Both the position numbers and the translations under genes were made by a program. Of a stretch of 64,000 nt of DNA, positions 52,009 to 61,366 are shown piece by piece (positions within the stretch are counted from its first letter, which is position 1; every line of letters begins with the position of its first letter). Origin of the DNA: Rhodoferax sp. (GTDB lineage: Bacteria > Pseudomonadota > Gammaproteobacteria > Burkholderiales > Burkholderiaceae_C); the NCBI RefSeq assembly GCF_023700745.1, contig NZ_JAMPYG010000016.1, forward strand, positions 1-64,000. Reading direction: 5' to 3'. Below the pieces are notes generated by a model. The model made no database searches. It worked only from the letters and a program-made list of their open reading frames with translations, and had not been told where the DNA came from.

Positions 52009-53133
52009 CTATAGCATCACCACATCCCGCATGGCCACGCCGCTGGCCATGCGGTCAAAGCCGCGGTTGATGTCTTCCAGCGCCAGATGCTCACCCATCA
52101 GGCGGTCCACCGGCAGTTTGCCGCGTTGGTACAGGTCAATGTAGCGCGGGATGTCGCGGGCGGGCACGGCCGAGCCGATGTAGCTGCCGCGCAGCGTGCG
52201 CTCTTCCGCGACCAGTTGCACCGGGGGCAGCGCAAAGCGCTTGTCGGGGTGCGGCAGGCCCGCGCTGATGGTGCTGCCGCCGCGTCGGGTGATGCGCCAG
52301 GCCAGTTCCATGGCGGGTATCGCGCCCGCCATTTCAAACGCGCAGTCAACCCCGCCTTTGGTTAATTCGCGAACTTGCTCGGCGACATCGGGGTCGGCGG
52401 CGTTGATGGTGGCGGTAGCGCCGAGTTCACGCGCCAGCGCCAGCTTGGCTTCGTTCAGGTCCAGCGCCACCACCTGGCGTGCACCGCTGGCCACGGCCGC
52501 CAGTAGCGCGCTAAAACCCACGCCGCCCAGACCCAGCACAGCAGCGCTGGTGCCGGCCTGCAGGCGGGCGGTGTTGATGACGGCGCCCACGCCGGTCAGC
52601 ACGGCGCAGCCAAACAGCGAGGCTTCGGCAAAGCTGAGTTCGGCGTCGAGCTTGACGCAGGAGCGGCGCGAGACCACGGCGTAATCGGCAAAGCAGGAAA
52701 CGCCCACATGGTGGTTGACCGGCTGTCCGTCCAGGTGCAGGCGGCGTGCGCCCGACAGCAGCGTGCCGGCACCGTTGCTGGCTGCCCCTGGCTCACACAA
52801 GGCGGGCCGGCCTTCCATGCACGGCATGCAGCAGCCGCAACTGGGCATGAACACCAGCACCACCCGGTCACCGACTTTCAAGTCAGTGACGCCGGGGCCG
52901 CATTCGACCACTTCGCCGGCTGATTCATGGCCCAGCACCATCGGTACGGGTCGCGGCCGGTCGCCCGAGATGACCGACAGGTCGGAGTGGCACAAGCCGG
53001 CGGCGCGGATGCGGACCAGCACCTCGCCGTGGCCTGGCGGGTCGAGTTCGACATCGCGAATCCTGAGTGGCAGACTTTGGGCGTAGGGCGCGGACGCCCC
53101 AATGGTTTCCAGCACGGCGGCACGAATCTTCAC
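52009..53133 (-). CDS. Zinc-dependent alcohol dehydrogenase
   Basis: 374 residues from GTG 53131-53133 with AGGAGA upstream. Catalytic C48 (GLCHSD), H69-E70; structural-site cysteines C99, C102, C105 and C113 in SCGCCMPCMEGRPALC (with an extra C101); Rossmann GLGGVG near 194-199. It resembles class-III/aryl-alcohol type ADHs (AdhB/benzyl-alcohol group) and oxidises an alcohol with NAD(P)+. It is divergent from the CoA-pathway genes that start at 53.4 kb and may or may not belong with them. Confidence 0.87.
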   Translation of the reverse strand: MKIRAAVLETIGASAPYAQSLPLRIRDVELDPPGHGEVLVRIRAAGLCHSDLSVISGDRPRPVPMVLGHESAGEVVECGPGVTDLKVGDRVVLVFMPSCGCCMPCMEGRPALCEPGAASNGAGTLLSGARRLHLDGQPVNHHVGVSCFADYAVVSRRSCVKLDAELSFAEASLFGCAVLTGVGAVINTARLQAGTSAAVLGLGGVGFSALLAAVASGARQVVALDLNEAKLALARELGATATINAADPDVAEQVRELTKGGVDCAFEMAGAIPAMELAWRITRRGGSTISAGLPHPDKRFALPPVQLVAEERTLRGSYIGSAVPARDIPRYIDLYQRGKLPVDRLMGEHLALEDINRGFDRMASGVAMRDVVML

Positions 53134-53370
53134 AGCGTTCTCCTATGGCCAAGTCGGCACAGTTTAGGGCCTGTCTGCGTCGGGATGTGTTGGTATTTTT
53201 GTAACTCACCCTTTGGCGAAACCGTAGCCGGAAATGGTGTTGCAGCGAACGCTGATCAGGCTAAAGCCTTCGAAAAATCCGAAGCGCCAGTTCTGAAATC
53301 AGTGATTGCGCTGGCCCATCGCAAGAGCGACCATACCCCCACTGAAGCCGATAAACGCCCGCCTTTCACC

Positions 53371-54255
53371 ATGACCCAAGACATCCGCACCCTCGACGCC
53401 GCCACGCTGACCCATCTGCAACGCTGGGTTGGGAAAACTGAAACCCTGAGCGATGACATCACGGCGACGCCGGTGCGTGCGCTCAGCGCCACGCTGGACC
53501 GGGACGACGCCCAGCCCGCACTTGGCACGGTGTTGGCACCGTTGTGGCACTGGCTGTATTTTTTGCCACAGCACCGGCAAAGTGAGATTGGCCCCGATGG
53601 CCATGCCCGGCGCGGCGGCTTCCTGCCGCCGGTGCCGCTGCCACGGCGCATGTGGGCCGGAGGCCGCCTGCAATGGCGACCTGAGAACCCGCTGGTGGTG
53701 GGCGATGCGGTCAAGCGCATCTCGCGTATCGCATCGGTCACGCACAAGGCCGGTCGCAGCGGCGACCTGCTGTTTGTGCTGGTGCAGCATGAGGTCCATA
53801 ACGCGCAGGGCCTGGCCCTGACCGAAGAGCACGACATCGTCTACCGCGCCGCAGCGCAGGCCGGTGACCCGGTACCGCCGCCCATCGTCGCTGAAACAGA
53901 CGCGCCCTGGCAGCGCGAGATCGTGCCCGATGCCGTGCTGCTGTTCCGCTACTCGGCGCTCACCTTCAACGGCCACCGTATCCACTATGACCGCCAATAC
54001 GTGACCGAAGTCGAGGGCTATCCCGGCCTGATCGTGCACGGCCCGCTGATTGCCACGCTGTTGGTTGATCTGGTGCGCCGGCACGCGCCTGGGGCCTTCA
54101 TCAAGTCATTCAATTTCAAGGCGGTACGCCCGACGTTTGACCTGCACCCGTTTCGGCTTAACGGTGAGCCGTCCGGCGACGGCAAAACCATCCGGCTCTG
54201 GGCGCAAGACCACGAGGGCTGGCTGACCATGCAGGGCAGCACTGAGCTCGCCTGA
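53371..54255 (+). CDS. Mesaconyl-C4-CoA/itaconyl-CoA hydratase-like (HTD2-type hotdog) protein
   Basis: 294 residues from ATG 53371. A double hotdog hydratase: the first half contains WLYFLPQH and GRLQW...NPLVVGDAV; the second contains FRYSALTFNGHRIHYDRQYV, where the Asn-Gly-His/Tyr-Asp pair is the hydratase active site. This architecture is that of mesaconyl-C4-CoA hydratase and itaconyl-CoA hydratase, which hydrate to citramalyl-CoA. It leads a six-gene plus-strand cluster with a class III CoA transferase and a CitE-like lyase, which would cleave (S)-citramalyl-CoA. The first 444 bases upstream of this start, though open in frame, show no homology. Confidence 0.83.
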   Translation: MTQDIRTLDAATLTHLQRWVGKTETLSDDITATPVRALSATLDRDDAQPALGTVLAPLWHWLYFLPQHRQSEIGPDGHARRGGFLPPVPLPRRMWAGGRLQWRPENPLVVGDAVKRISRIASVTHKAGRSGDLLFVLVQHEVHNAQGLALTEEHDIVYRAAAQAGDPVPPPIVAETDAPWQREIVPDAVLLFRYSALTFNGHRIHYDRQYVTEVEGYPGLIVHGPLIATLLVDLVRRHAPGAFIKSFNFKAVRPTFDLHPFRLNGEPSGDGKTIRLWAQDHEGWLTMQGSTELA

Positions 54256-54287
54256 CCGACTTTTACCGACAACCAACAAGAGACGCC

Positions 54288-55451
54288 ATGATCAAGACCG
54301 CCCCCGATAAGTACCAGGACATCCGCGACGCCGTGCGTGCCCTGTGCGCCGAATTTCCTGACGAATACCATCGCAAGATTGACGAAAAGCGCGGCTACCC
54401 GGAGACATTTGTTGATGCCCTGACCCAGGCCGGCTGGCTGGCTGCGCTGATCCCGGCAGAGTATGGCGGCTCCGGCCTGGGCCTCGCCGAAGCCTCAGTG
54501 ATCATGGAGGAGATCAACCGCAGCGGTGGCAATTCGGGTGCCTGCCACGGTCAGATGTACAACATGGGCACCCTGTTGCGCCATGGATCCAAGGCGCAGA
54601 AAGAGCTGTATCTGCCCAAAATTGCCAGTGGCCAATGGCGCCTGCAGTCCATGGGCGTGACCGAGCCCAGCACCGGCACCGACACCACCAAGATCAAAAC
54701 CACGGCGGTCAAAAAGGGTGACCGCTATGTGGTCAACGGGCAGAAAGTCTGGATCTCGCGGGTGCAGCATTCCGACTGGATGATCCTGCTGGCGCGCACC
54801 ACGCCGCTGGCCGATGTCAGGAAGAAGTCCGAGGGCATGTCGATCTTCATGGTCGATCTGCGCCAAGCCGAAAAGTCCGGGATGACGGTGCGCCCGATCC
54901 CCAATATGGTCAACCACGAGACCAACGAGCTGTTTTTCGAGAACCTCGAAATCCCGGCAGAAAATCTGATCGGCCAGGAAGGCCAGGGCTTCAAGTACAT
55001 CCTGGACGGCCTCAACGCCGAGCGCACGCTGATCGCCGCCGAATGCATCGGCGACGGCTACTGGTTCCTCGACCGGGTCACCAAGTACGTGAACGAACGC
55101 GTGGTGTTCGGCCGCCCGATCGGGCAAAACCAGGGTGTGCAGTTTCCGATTGCCGACGCCTACATGGAAGTCGAAGCCGCCAACCTGATGCGCTACAAGG
55201 CCTGTGAACTGTTCGACGCCGGCCAGCCCTGCGGCGCCCAGGCCAACATGGCCAAGTACCTGGCGGCCAAGGCCAGCTGGGAAGCGGCCAACGCCTGCAT
55301 CCAGTTTCATGGCGGCTTCGGTTTTGCCAACGAATACGACGTCGAGCGCAAGTTCCGCGAGACGCGCTTGTACCAGGTGGCGCCGATCTCGACCAACCTG
55401 ATTTATTCCTACGTGGCCGAGCACATCCTGGGCCTGCCGCGCTCCTTCTGA
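54288..55451 (+). CDS. Acyl-CoA dehydrogenase
   Basis: 387 residues, FAD-linked. The N-terminal domain has AALIPAEYGGSGLG; FAD-binding MGVTEPSTGTDTT and VVNGQKVWISR in the middle; C-terminal domain has FGRPIGQNQGVQFPIAD and IQFHGGFGFANEYDVERKFRETR. It would oxidise an acyl-CoA to its 2,3-enoyl-CoA and pass electrons to ETF. In this cluster the substrate might be methylsuccinyl-CoA or another short branched acyl-CoA; sequence alone does not say. Starts 32 bases after the hydratase stop. Confidence 0.9.
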   Translation: MIKTAPDKYQDIRDAVRALCAEFPDEYHRKIDEKRGYPETFVDALTQAGWLAALIPAEYGGSGLGLAEASVIMEEINRSGGNSGACHGQMYNMGTLLRHGSKAQKELYLPKIASGQWRLQSMGVTEPSTGTDTTKIKTTAVKKGDRYVVNGQKVWISRVQHSDWMILLARTTPLADVRKKSEGMSIFMVDLRQAEKSGMTVRPIPNMVNHETNELFFENLEIPAENLIGQEGQGFKYILDGLNAERTLIAAECIGDGYWFLDRVTKYVNERVVFGRPIGQNQGVQFPIADAYMEVEAANLMRYKACELFDAGQPCGAQANMAKYLAAKASWEAANACIQFHGGFGFANEYDVERKFRETRLYQVAPISTNLIYSYVAEHILGLPRSF

Positions 55452-55470
55452 AACCTTGCCAAAGGCCCCT

Positions 55471-56652
55471 ATGACACGACCGCTTGACGGCATCACCGTC
55501 GTCTCCCTGGAACATGCCATCGCCGCACCGTTCTGCACCCGCCAGTTGGCCGACCTCGGCGCCCGCGTGATCAAGGTCGAGCGACCCGGCAGCGGGGATT
55601 TCGCCCGCGCCTACGACACCCGCGTCAAAGGCCAGGCCTCGCACTTTGTCTGGACCAACCGCTCCAAGGAAAGTCTGACGCTTGACCTCAAGCAGCCGGG
55701 CGCGTTGGCGGCGCTGATGCAACTGTTGGGTCGGGCCGACGTGCTGGTGCAAAACCTGGCCCCCGGCGCAGCCGCGCGCATGGGCCTGGCCTTCGATGCG
55801 CTGAAGCTTGCCCACCCGAAGCTGATTGTTTGCGACATCTCCGGTTATGGCGAGGACGGCCCCTACCGCGACAAAAAGGCCTATGACCTGCTGATCCAGA
55901 GCGAGGCGGGTTTTCTTTCGGTGACCGGCACGCCCGATGCGCCCAGCAAGGCCGGCAATTCGGTGGCCGACATTGCCGCCGGCATGTACGCCTACACCGG
56001 CGTGCTGTCGGCGCTGTTGTTGCGCGACAAGACCGGAGTCGGCTCACACATCGACGTGTCGATGCTCGAATCGCTGGCCGAGTGGATGGGCTACCCGCTG
56101 TATTACGCCTTTGACGGCGCGCCACCGCCACCGCGCACCGGTGCCGCGCACGCCAGCATCTATCCCTATGGTCCGTTCCAGGCCGGTGACGGCGGCACTG
56201 TGATGCTGGGGCTGCAGAACGAGCGCGAATGGAAGCTGTTTTGCGAGTTGGTGTTGCAGGACGCTGCGCTGGCCAGCGACCCACGCTTTGACAGCAACGC
56301 CAGCCGCAATGCGCACCGCGAGGCGCTCAGGGGCCTGATTTTGGCCGTCTTTGCCAAACTCAGCACTGAGCAGGTGCTGGCGCGGCTGGACCAAGCGCAA
56401 ATTGCCAACGCCCGCATGAACGACATGGCCAGTTTGTGGGCGCACCCGCAACTCCAGGCGCGCCAGCGCTGGCAGCTTGTGCAGACACCGGCCGGCGACA
56501 TTCCTGCACTGCTGCCGCCGGGGCGCAGCAACGCCTTTGACCCTCGTATGGACCCGATCCCGGCCGTGGGTCAGCACACCGAGGCCATTCTGCGCGAGTT
56601 GGGCCAGGACGAGGCTGCCATCGCCGCCCTGCGCACCTGCGGCGCGATTTGA
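55471..56652 (+). CDS. Class III (formyl-CoA/CaiB-BaiF) CoA transferase
   Basis: 393 residues from ATG 55471. Catalytic D139 is in the KKAYDLLIQSEAG motif (the Asp forms the CoA anhydride intermediate); N-terminal VVSLEHAIAAPFCTRQLADLGARVIKVE is typical. It would activate a dicarboxylate as CoA ester, for example itaconate, mesaconate or methylsuccinate with succinyl-CoA. Placed 19 bases after the acyl-CoA dehydrogenase stop. Confidence 0.92.
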   Translation: MTRPLDGITVVSLEHAIAAPFCTRQLADLGARVIKVERPGSGDFARAYDTRVKGQASHFVWTNRSKESLTLDLKQPGALAALMQLLGRADVLVQNLAPGAAARMGLAFDALKLAHPKLIVCDISGYGEDGPYRDKKAYDLLIQSEAGFLSVTGTPDAPSKAGNSVADIAAGMYAYTGVLSALLLRDKTGVGSHIDVSMLESLAEWMGYPLYYAFDGAPPPPRTGAAHASIYPYGPFQAGDGGTVMLGLQNEREWKLFCELVLQDAALASDPRFDSNASRNAHREALRGLILAVFAKLSTEQVLARLDQAQIANARMNDMASLWAHPQLQARQRWQLVQTPAGDIPALLPPGRSNAFDPRMDPIPAVGQHTEAILRELGQDEAAIAALRTCGAI

Positions 56653-56676
56653 CCGCTTTTGAACAAGAAGACCGCC

Positions 56677-58065
56677 ATGAATTCCCCTACCGCCCAACTC
56701 GCCGCCTTTGCTGCCAACCTGCGCTTTGCCGCCATTCCTGTCGCCGTGGTGCGCAAGACCGAGGACCTCCTGGTCGACTGGTTCGGCTCGGCTGTGGCTG
56801 GCCACGGCGCGCGGCCGGTGGACAGCATCACGCGCTTTGCACTCAGCATGGGGCCCCAAAACATTCCCGGCTGCGACACTTCCGCCGCCGGTCCGAGCGA
56901 GGTGATCGTCAGGCGCGGCCGCAGCAGCCCGTATCTGGCGGCCATGGCCAATGCCGCCGCCTCGCATGTGGCGGAACAGGACGACGTCCACAACGGCTCG
57001 GTGTTCCATCCGGCCACGGTGGTGTTTCCGGCCGCGCTGGCAGTGGCGCAAGCCATCGGCGCCAGTGGCCAGCAGTTGCTGACGGCGGCGGTAGCCGGTT
57101 ACGAGGTTGGCATCCGGGTCGGCGAGTTTCTCGGCCGCTCACACTACAAGGTGTTTCACACCACCGGCACCGCCGGCACGCTGGCATCAGCCGCCGCGGT
57201 CGGCAATCTGCTCGGACTGGATGCGACGCAAATGCAGCACGCTTTTGGTTCTGCCGGTACCCAGTCAGCCGGCTTGTGGGAATTTTTGCGCACCGCGGCC
57301 GACAGCAAGCAACTGCACACCGCGCATGCGGCCGCCGCCGGCCTGATGGCAGCGTATCTGGCGCAGGACGGTTTTACCGGTGCGGCGCAGATTTTCGAGG
57401 GCCCACAGGGCATGGCGGCTGGCATGTCGAGCGACGCCGATCCGGCGCGGCTCACCCACGAGCTCGGCAGCCGATGGGCCACGGCCGAGACCTCGTTCAA
57501 GTACCACGCCTCCTGCCGTCACACCCACCCGGCGGCCGATGCCTTGCTGCAGGTGATGCAGCGGCACGGCTTGGCGCCCGATGATCTGGTGCGTGTGGTC
57601 ACGCATGTGCACCAGGGGGCGATCGACGTGTTGGGACCGGTGGTCAACCCAAGCACCGTGCACCAGAGCAAATTCTCCATGGGCACGGTGCTGGCCCTGG
57701 TGGCGCGCTTTGGTCATGCCGGACTGGTGGAGTTTGAGCAGCATTTCAGCGACGACCTGACCCAGGCCCTGCGTGACCGCGTGACGATGGCGCTCGACGC
57801 CGAAGTGGACGGCGCCTACCCCCGGCGCTGGATCGGCAAGGTGACGGTACACACCCGCGATGGGCGTGTTTTGACGGGTCGGGTGGATGAGCCCAAGGGT
57901 GACCCTGGCAACACGCTGAGCCGCGATGAGATCACCGCCAAAGCCTTGCGCCTGGCCGCTTTCAGCGGCGCTGCCAGCGCTGACGAGATGCAGACGGCTG
58001 TGGACGCATTGTGGGCTGTGGCGCAATGGCCGCGCGTGGGCGACTTGCTGGAGCCGCCGGTATGA
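56677..58065 (+). CDS. MmgE/PrpD-family protein
   Basis: 462 residues from ATG 56677. It matches the MmgE/PrpD fold of 2-methylcitrate dehydratase and cis-aconitate decarboxylase, with helical N-domain (VAEQDDVHNGSVFHP, the HPG-like region near 95-110) and C-terminal half with FKYHASCRHTHPAADALL. Its reaction is unclear; in C5-dicarboxylate clusters it may dehydrate, isomerise or decarboxylate a tricarboxylate or C5 acid. Four-base overlap with the CitE gene (ATGA). Confidence 0.88.
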   Translation: MNSPTAQLAAFAANLRFAAIPVAVVRKTEDLLVDWFGSAVAGHGARPVDSITRFALSMGPQNIPGCDTSAAGPSEVIVRRGRSSPYLAAMANAAASHVAEQDDVHNGSVFHPATVVFPAALAVAQAIGASGQQLLTAAVAGYEVGIRVGEFLGRSHYKVFHTTGTAGTLASAAAVGNLLGLDATQMQHAFGSAGTQSAGLWEFLRTAADSKQLHTAHAAAAGLMAAYLAQDGFTGAAQIFEGPQGMAAGMSSDADPARLTHELGSRWATAETSFKYHASCRHTHPAADALLQVMQRHGLAPDDLVRVVTHVHQGAIDVLGPVVNPSTVHQSKFSMGTVLALVARFGHAGLVEFEQHFSDDLTQALRDRVTMALDAEVDGAYPRRWIGKVTVHTRDGRVLTGRVDEPKGDPGNTLSRDEITAKALRLAAFSGAASADEMQTAVDALWAVAQWPRVGDLLEPPV

Positions 58066-58934
58066 GCGCGCAGTCTGTGCTGGCGCTGGCGCGCTCGTTC
58101 CTGTTCGTGCCAGCCAACCGGCCCGACCGGTTTGCCAAGGCCCTGGCGGCGGGGGCGGATGCCGTCATCATTGATCTGGAGGACGCTGTTGCGGCGGACG
58201 ATAAGGCGGCGGCACGTGATCAGCTGGCCGATGCATTCGATCGTTTTGCCGGGTCTGAGCGCGGGCGTTTGTTGGTGCGCATCAATGCCAGCGGTACGCC
58301 CTGGTTTGAAGAAGACCTCAAGCTGCTCCAGTTGTTCGGGTCGCAGGGTCTGGCCGGTGTGATGGTGCCGAAAGCCGAAACTATTTCCGATCTTCAGCGC
58401 GTTGCAGAGGCAGTGGGGCCGGACTGCGGCCTGCTGCCGCAGGTTGAGTCGGTCCTTGGGCTCGATGGCGTCAACGCGCTGGCGAAGGGACCGCAGGTGC
58501 AGCGCCTGACTTTCGGCAACCTGGATTTCCAGGCCGATGCTGGCCTGGCCTGTGATGCCGACGAAGCCGAGTTGATGCCGGTGCGCCTGGCATTGTTGCT
58601 GGCCTCGCGCCGCGCGGCGCTGTCGGCGCCCGTGGACGGCGTCACGCCCGGCACGCAGGACAGCGCTCAGTTGCAGGCCGATGTGGCGCGCAGCCGCCGC
58701 GGTGGTTTTGGCGGCAAGCTCTGTATTCACCCGGCGCAGGTGGGGCTGGTGAATGCCGCCTTTGCACCGGACGCCGCCGAACTGGCGTGGGCGCAACGCG
58801 TGATGGCGGCTTTTGCCGCGGCAGGTGAGGGCGTGTTCCGTCTCGATGGCCGAATGGTCGATGCGCCGGTGGTTCGGCTCGCGCAGCACACCCTGGCCCG
58901 TAGCAGGCCGCCTGCGCCAGGAGAACAGCCATGA
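58062..58934 (+). CDS. CitE-like lyase ((S)-citramalyl-CoA/malyl-CoA lyase family)
   Basis: 290 residues from ATG 58062, overlapping the upstream stop. TIM-barrel HpcH/HpaI fold with R74 (LVRINA) for the CoA carboxylate, metal ligands E129 (PQVES) and D155 (GNLDFQAD), and C-terminal GGFGGKLCIHPAQV. CitE-like proteins split citramalyl-CoA into acetyl-CoA and pyruvate or malyl-CoA into acetyl-CoA and glyoxylate. With the hydratase and CoA transferase this makes a C5-dicarboxylate breakdown cluster plausible. Confidence 0.88.
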   Translation: MSAQSVLALARSFLFVPANRPDRFAKALAAGADAVIIDLEDAVAADDKAAARDQLADAFDRFAGSERGRLLVRINASGTPWFEEDLKLLQLFGSQGLAGVMVPKAETISDLQRVAEAVGPDCGLLPQVESVLGLDGVNALAKGPQVQRLTFGNLDFQADAGLACDADEAELMPVRLALLLASRRAALSAPVDGVTPGTQDSAQLQADVARSRRGGFGGKLCIHPAQVGLVNAAFAPDAAELAWAQRVMAAFAAAGEGVFRLDGRMVDAPVVRLAQHTLARSRPPAPGEQP

Positions 58935-59566
58935 GTGCGGCACTTGAACAGCTCAGGGCGTTCTGGGACCAGCGTTATGCAGCGCCCGGCTTTGTTTACG
59001 GCATTGAGCCCAACAGTTTTTTGATGGATCAGGTGCAGCATCTGCCCGCTGGTGGCCGTGTGCTGTGTCTGGCTGATGGTGAAGGGCGCAACGGTGTCTG
59101 GCTTGCAAGCCAGGGCTTTGATGTGACCTCGGTCGATGTGTCGCCGCAGGGCGTGGACAAGGCGCGTCGTCTGGCCGCCCATCATGGCGTGGCGCTCTGT
59201 GCGATGGTGGCGGACGTGACCCAGCTCGATCTGGGTCAGGACCGATGGGATGCGATTGTGTCCATCTTTTTGCACCTGCCGGCGCGCGCCCGCAGCGGTC
59301 TGCATCGCCGCGCCGTGCAGGCGCTCAAGCCCGCTGGGGTGTTCCTGTGGGAAGCCTATGGCCCGGGCCAATTACAGCTGGCAACTGGTGGACCGCGGGA
59401 TGCCGCTCTGTTGCCGGTGCTGGACGAGGTGGCCCTTGATTTCTCCGACTGCCGCCTAATTCATGCATGGTCAGGCGCACGTTGGGTTGAAGAAGGAAGT
59501 CTGCATACCGGCCAAGGCGCCGTGACCCAACTGGTCGCCAGCAAAGCAGGAAAAATGCCAGTCTGA
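58931..59566 (+). CDS. SAM-dependent methyltransferase (TehB-like)
   Basis: 211 residues. Motif I LCLADGEGRNGVWLA (about 45-59) with the following FDVTSVDVSPQGVDKA is the class I methyltransferase nucleotide-binding loop; later VSIFLHLPARAR fits motif IV-V. Similar to tellurite/selenite-type methyltransferases (TehB). It overlaps the CitE gene by four bases, yet has no evident link to that pathway. Confidence 0.85.
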   Translation: MSAALEQLRAFWDQRYAAPGFVYGIEPNSFLMDQVQHLPAGGRVLCLADGEGRNGVWLASQGFDVTSVDVSPQGVDKARRLAAHHGVALCAMVADVTQLDLGQDRWDAIVSIFLHLPARARSGLHRRAVQALKPAGVFLWEAYGPGQLQLATGGPRDAALLPVLDEVALDFSDCRLIHAWSGARWVEEGSLHTGQGAVTQLVASKAGKMPV

Positions 59567-59811
59567 TCCAGCCGTCTTGACGAATCCCGACGATGGCGTG
59601 CGACGACATTTTTTAACGCAAAAGAAATCGCTGAATGCCGTAGCTTGCCGTACGACTGCGCCCTTTGGCGTGTGCAGGGCCGCACTCGGATTGGCAGGAC
59701 CAGTTTCGACCGCAATGCTGCCGAGCCTGCCGGATTTTGGTATAAGTTGACCTGGCCGAGCCGAGCGAAGATGATCGTTCACCCACCAACCAAACCAAAC
59801 AGACCATTCCC

Positions 59812-60240
59812 ATGAACGAAAAAACGCACATGCTCAAAGACACGGGCCTTAAAGTAACCGGGCCACGCCAAGCCATCCTGGCGCTGTTTCAAAACGCCCA
59901 GCAGCGGCATATGAGCGCTGAAGACGTGTACAAAATTCTGCTGGCCGACCACACCAACATTGGACTCGCCACGGTCTACCGCGTGCTGACGCAGTTTGAA
60001 CAGGCGGGTATTCTGAGCCGCAGCAACTTTGAAAACGGCAAAGCTGTTTTTGAATTGAACGAGGGCCACCACCACGACCACATTGTCTGCATGGACTGTG
60101 GCCGGGTCGAGGAGTTTTATGACGCCGAGATTGAAGCGCGTCAGAAAAAAATTGCCAAGGCCCAGGGCTATGAGATTGAAGACCATTCACTGAGTCTTTA
60201 TGCACGCTGCATCAAAAACCAGTGCCCATTCAAAAAATAA
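59812..60240 (+). CDS. fur: Ferric uptake regulator Fur
   Basis: 142 residues. N-terminal DNA-binding domain with [17 protein letters not shown] (about 50-66), metal sites HHHDH at 86-90 and C93/C96 (CMDCG) with C133/C138 near the C-terminus, as in classical Fur. In iron-replete cells it represses iron uptake by binding Fur boxes; one such box lies 16 bases downstream of its own stop in front of the iron-binding-protein gene. The 245 bases upstream contain no gene I can support. Confidence 0.93.
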   Translation: MNEKTHMLKDTGLKVTGPRQAILALFQNAQQRHMSAEDVYKILLADHTNIGLATVYRVLTQFEQAGILSRSNFENGKAVFELNEGHHHDHIVCMDCGRVEEFYDAEIEARQKKIAKAQGYEIEDHSLSLYARCIKNQCPFKK

Positions 60241-60255
60241 ACCACCGCGATCATT

Positions 60256-60274
60256 AATAATGAGAATGATTCGT
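60256..60274 (+). promoter_or_regulatory. Fur box overlapping the fbpA-like promoter
   Basis: AATAATGAGAATGATTCGT matches 13 of 19 positions of the GATAATGATAATCATTATC consensus, with TATACT at 60283-60288 as a likely -10. Fur from the adjacent gene would repress this gene when iron is plentiful. Confidence 0.75.
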
Positions 60275-60319
60275 ATTTGATATATACTTGTGTCATTCTT
60301 TCACTCGCGGAGTTTTTCC

Positions 60320-61366
60320 ATGGTTCGAGCTTTTGGCAAATTTTCTCTGGCAATTCTGGGTTTGAGCATGGGCGTGGCCCAGGCGGCGGACCCTGTTCTG
60401 AATTTGTATTCGGCACGCCACTACCCCACTGATGAGGCGCTGTACAGCCAGTTCACGCAAGCCACGGGCATCAAGATCAACCGTGTTGACGCCGACGATG
60501 CCGGCATTCTGGCGCGTCTCAAGGCCGAGGGCAGCGCGTCCCCGGCGGATGTGATCTTGCTGGTCGACGCTTCGCGTTTGTGGCGCGCCGAAATTGATGG
60601 CTTGTTCCAGCCGGTCAAGTCCAAGGTGCTCGAAGACGCCATCCCTGCCAATTTGCGCGCCAAGGTGGCCGACAACGGTGGTACGCCCTGGTTTGGCCTG
60701 TCGACCCGCGCACGTGTGGTGGTCTACGACCCGGCCACGGTCAGGGCCGCGGACGTTGACAGCTACGAAAAACTCGCCGACCCCAAGCTCAAGGGCAAGC
60801 TGTGCATCCGCTCGGGCTCGCACCCCTACAACCTGAGCCTGTTTGGCGCCATGACCGAACACCTCGGTCCGGCCAAGACCGAAGTCTGGCTCAAGGGCTT
60901 GGTTGACAACATGGCGCGTTCGCCCAAAGGCGGTGACACCGACCAGATCAAGGGCGTTGCCTCGGGTGAATGCGGCGTGGCCGTGACCAACACCTATTAC
61001 CTGGCGCGCCTGATGCGCTCCACCAAACCCGAAGACCAGGCGGTTGCCAGCAAAGTCAAGGTGGTGTTCCCGAACCAGACCAGCTGGGGCACCCACGTCA
61101 ACATCGCCGGGGGTGCCGTGGCGCGCCACGCCAAAAACCAGGACAACGCCGTCAAATTCCTGGAATACCTGGTGAGCCCGTCAGCGCAAAAGCATTTTGC
61201 CGACGGCAACAACGAGTGGCCGGTGGCTAAGGGGGTGCAGTTTGACAACCCGGCTCTGCAAGCCATGTCGGGCGGCAGTTTCAAGCGTGAACTGGTGCCG
61301 ATCAGTGCGGTCGGCATGAACCAGATCAAGGTGCAGCAAATGCTGGACCGGGTCGGCTTCAAGTAA
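60320..61366 (+). CDS. Iron(III) ABC transporter substrate-binding protein (FbpA/FutA-like)
   Basis: 348 residues from ATG 60320 with a signal peptide (to about AQA, 22), periplasmic. Iron ligands expected in this family are visible as H34/Y35 (ARHYPTD) and the tyrosine pair Y226/Y227 (TNTYYLAR). It binds ferric iron for import through an FbpBC-type permease, but no such genes follow: the next gene is convergent. So the permease must be encoded elsewhere or this protein pairs with another importer. A Fur box controls the promoter. It overlaps the yebC stop by eight bases. Confidence 0.9.
   Translation: MVRAFGKFSLAILGLSMGVAQAADPVLNLYSARHYPTDEALYSQFTQATGIKINRVDADDAGILARLKAEGSASPADVILLVDASRLWRAEIDGLFQPVKSKVLEDAIPANLRAKVADNGGTPWFGLSTRARVVVYDPATVRAADVDSYEKLADPKLKGKLCIRSGSHPYNLSLFGAMTEHLGPAKTEVWLKGLVDNMARSPKGGDTDQIKGVASGECGVAVTNTYYLARLMRSTKPEDQAVASKVKVVFPNQTSWGTHVNIAGGAVARHAKNQDNAVKFLEYLVSPSAQKHFADGNNEWPVAKGVQFDNPALQAMSGGSFKRELVPISAVGMNQIKVQQMLDRVGFK

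Noticed and set aside
59567..59811. Small frames upstream of fur as a BamE/SmpA-like gene, often found there
   Set aside because: No signal peptide, lipobox or family motif can be seen in any frame.
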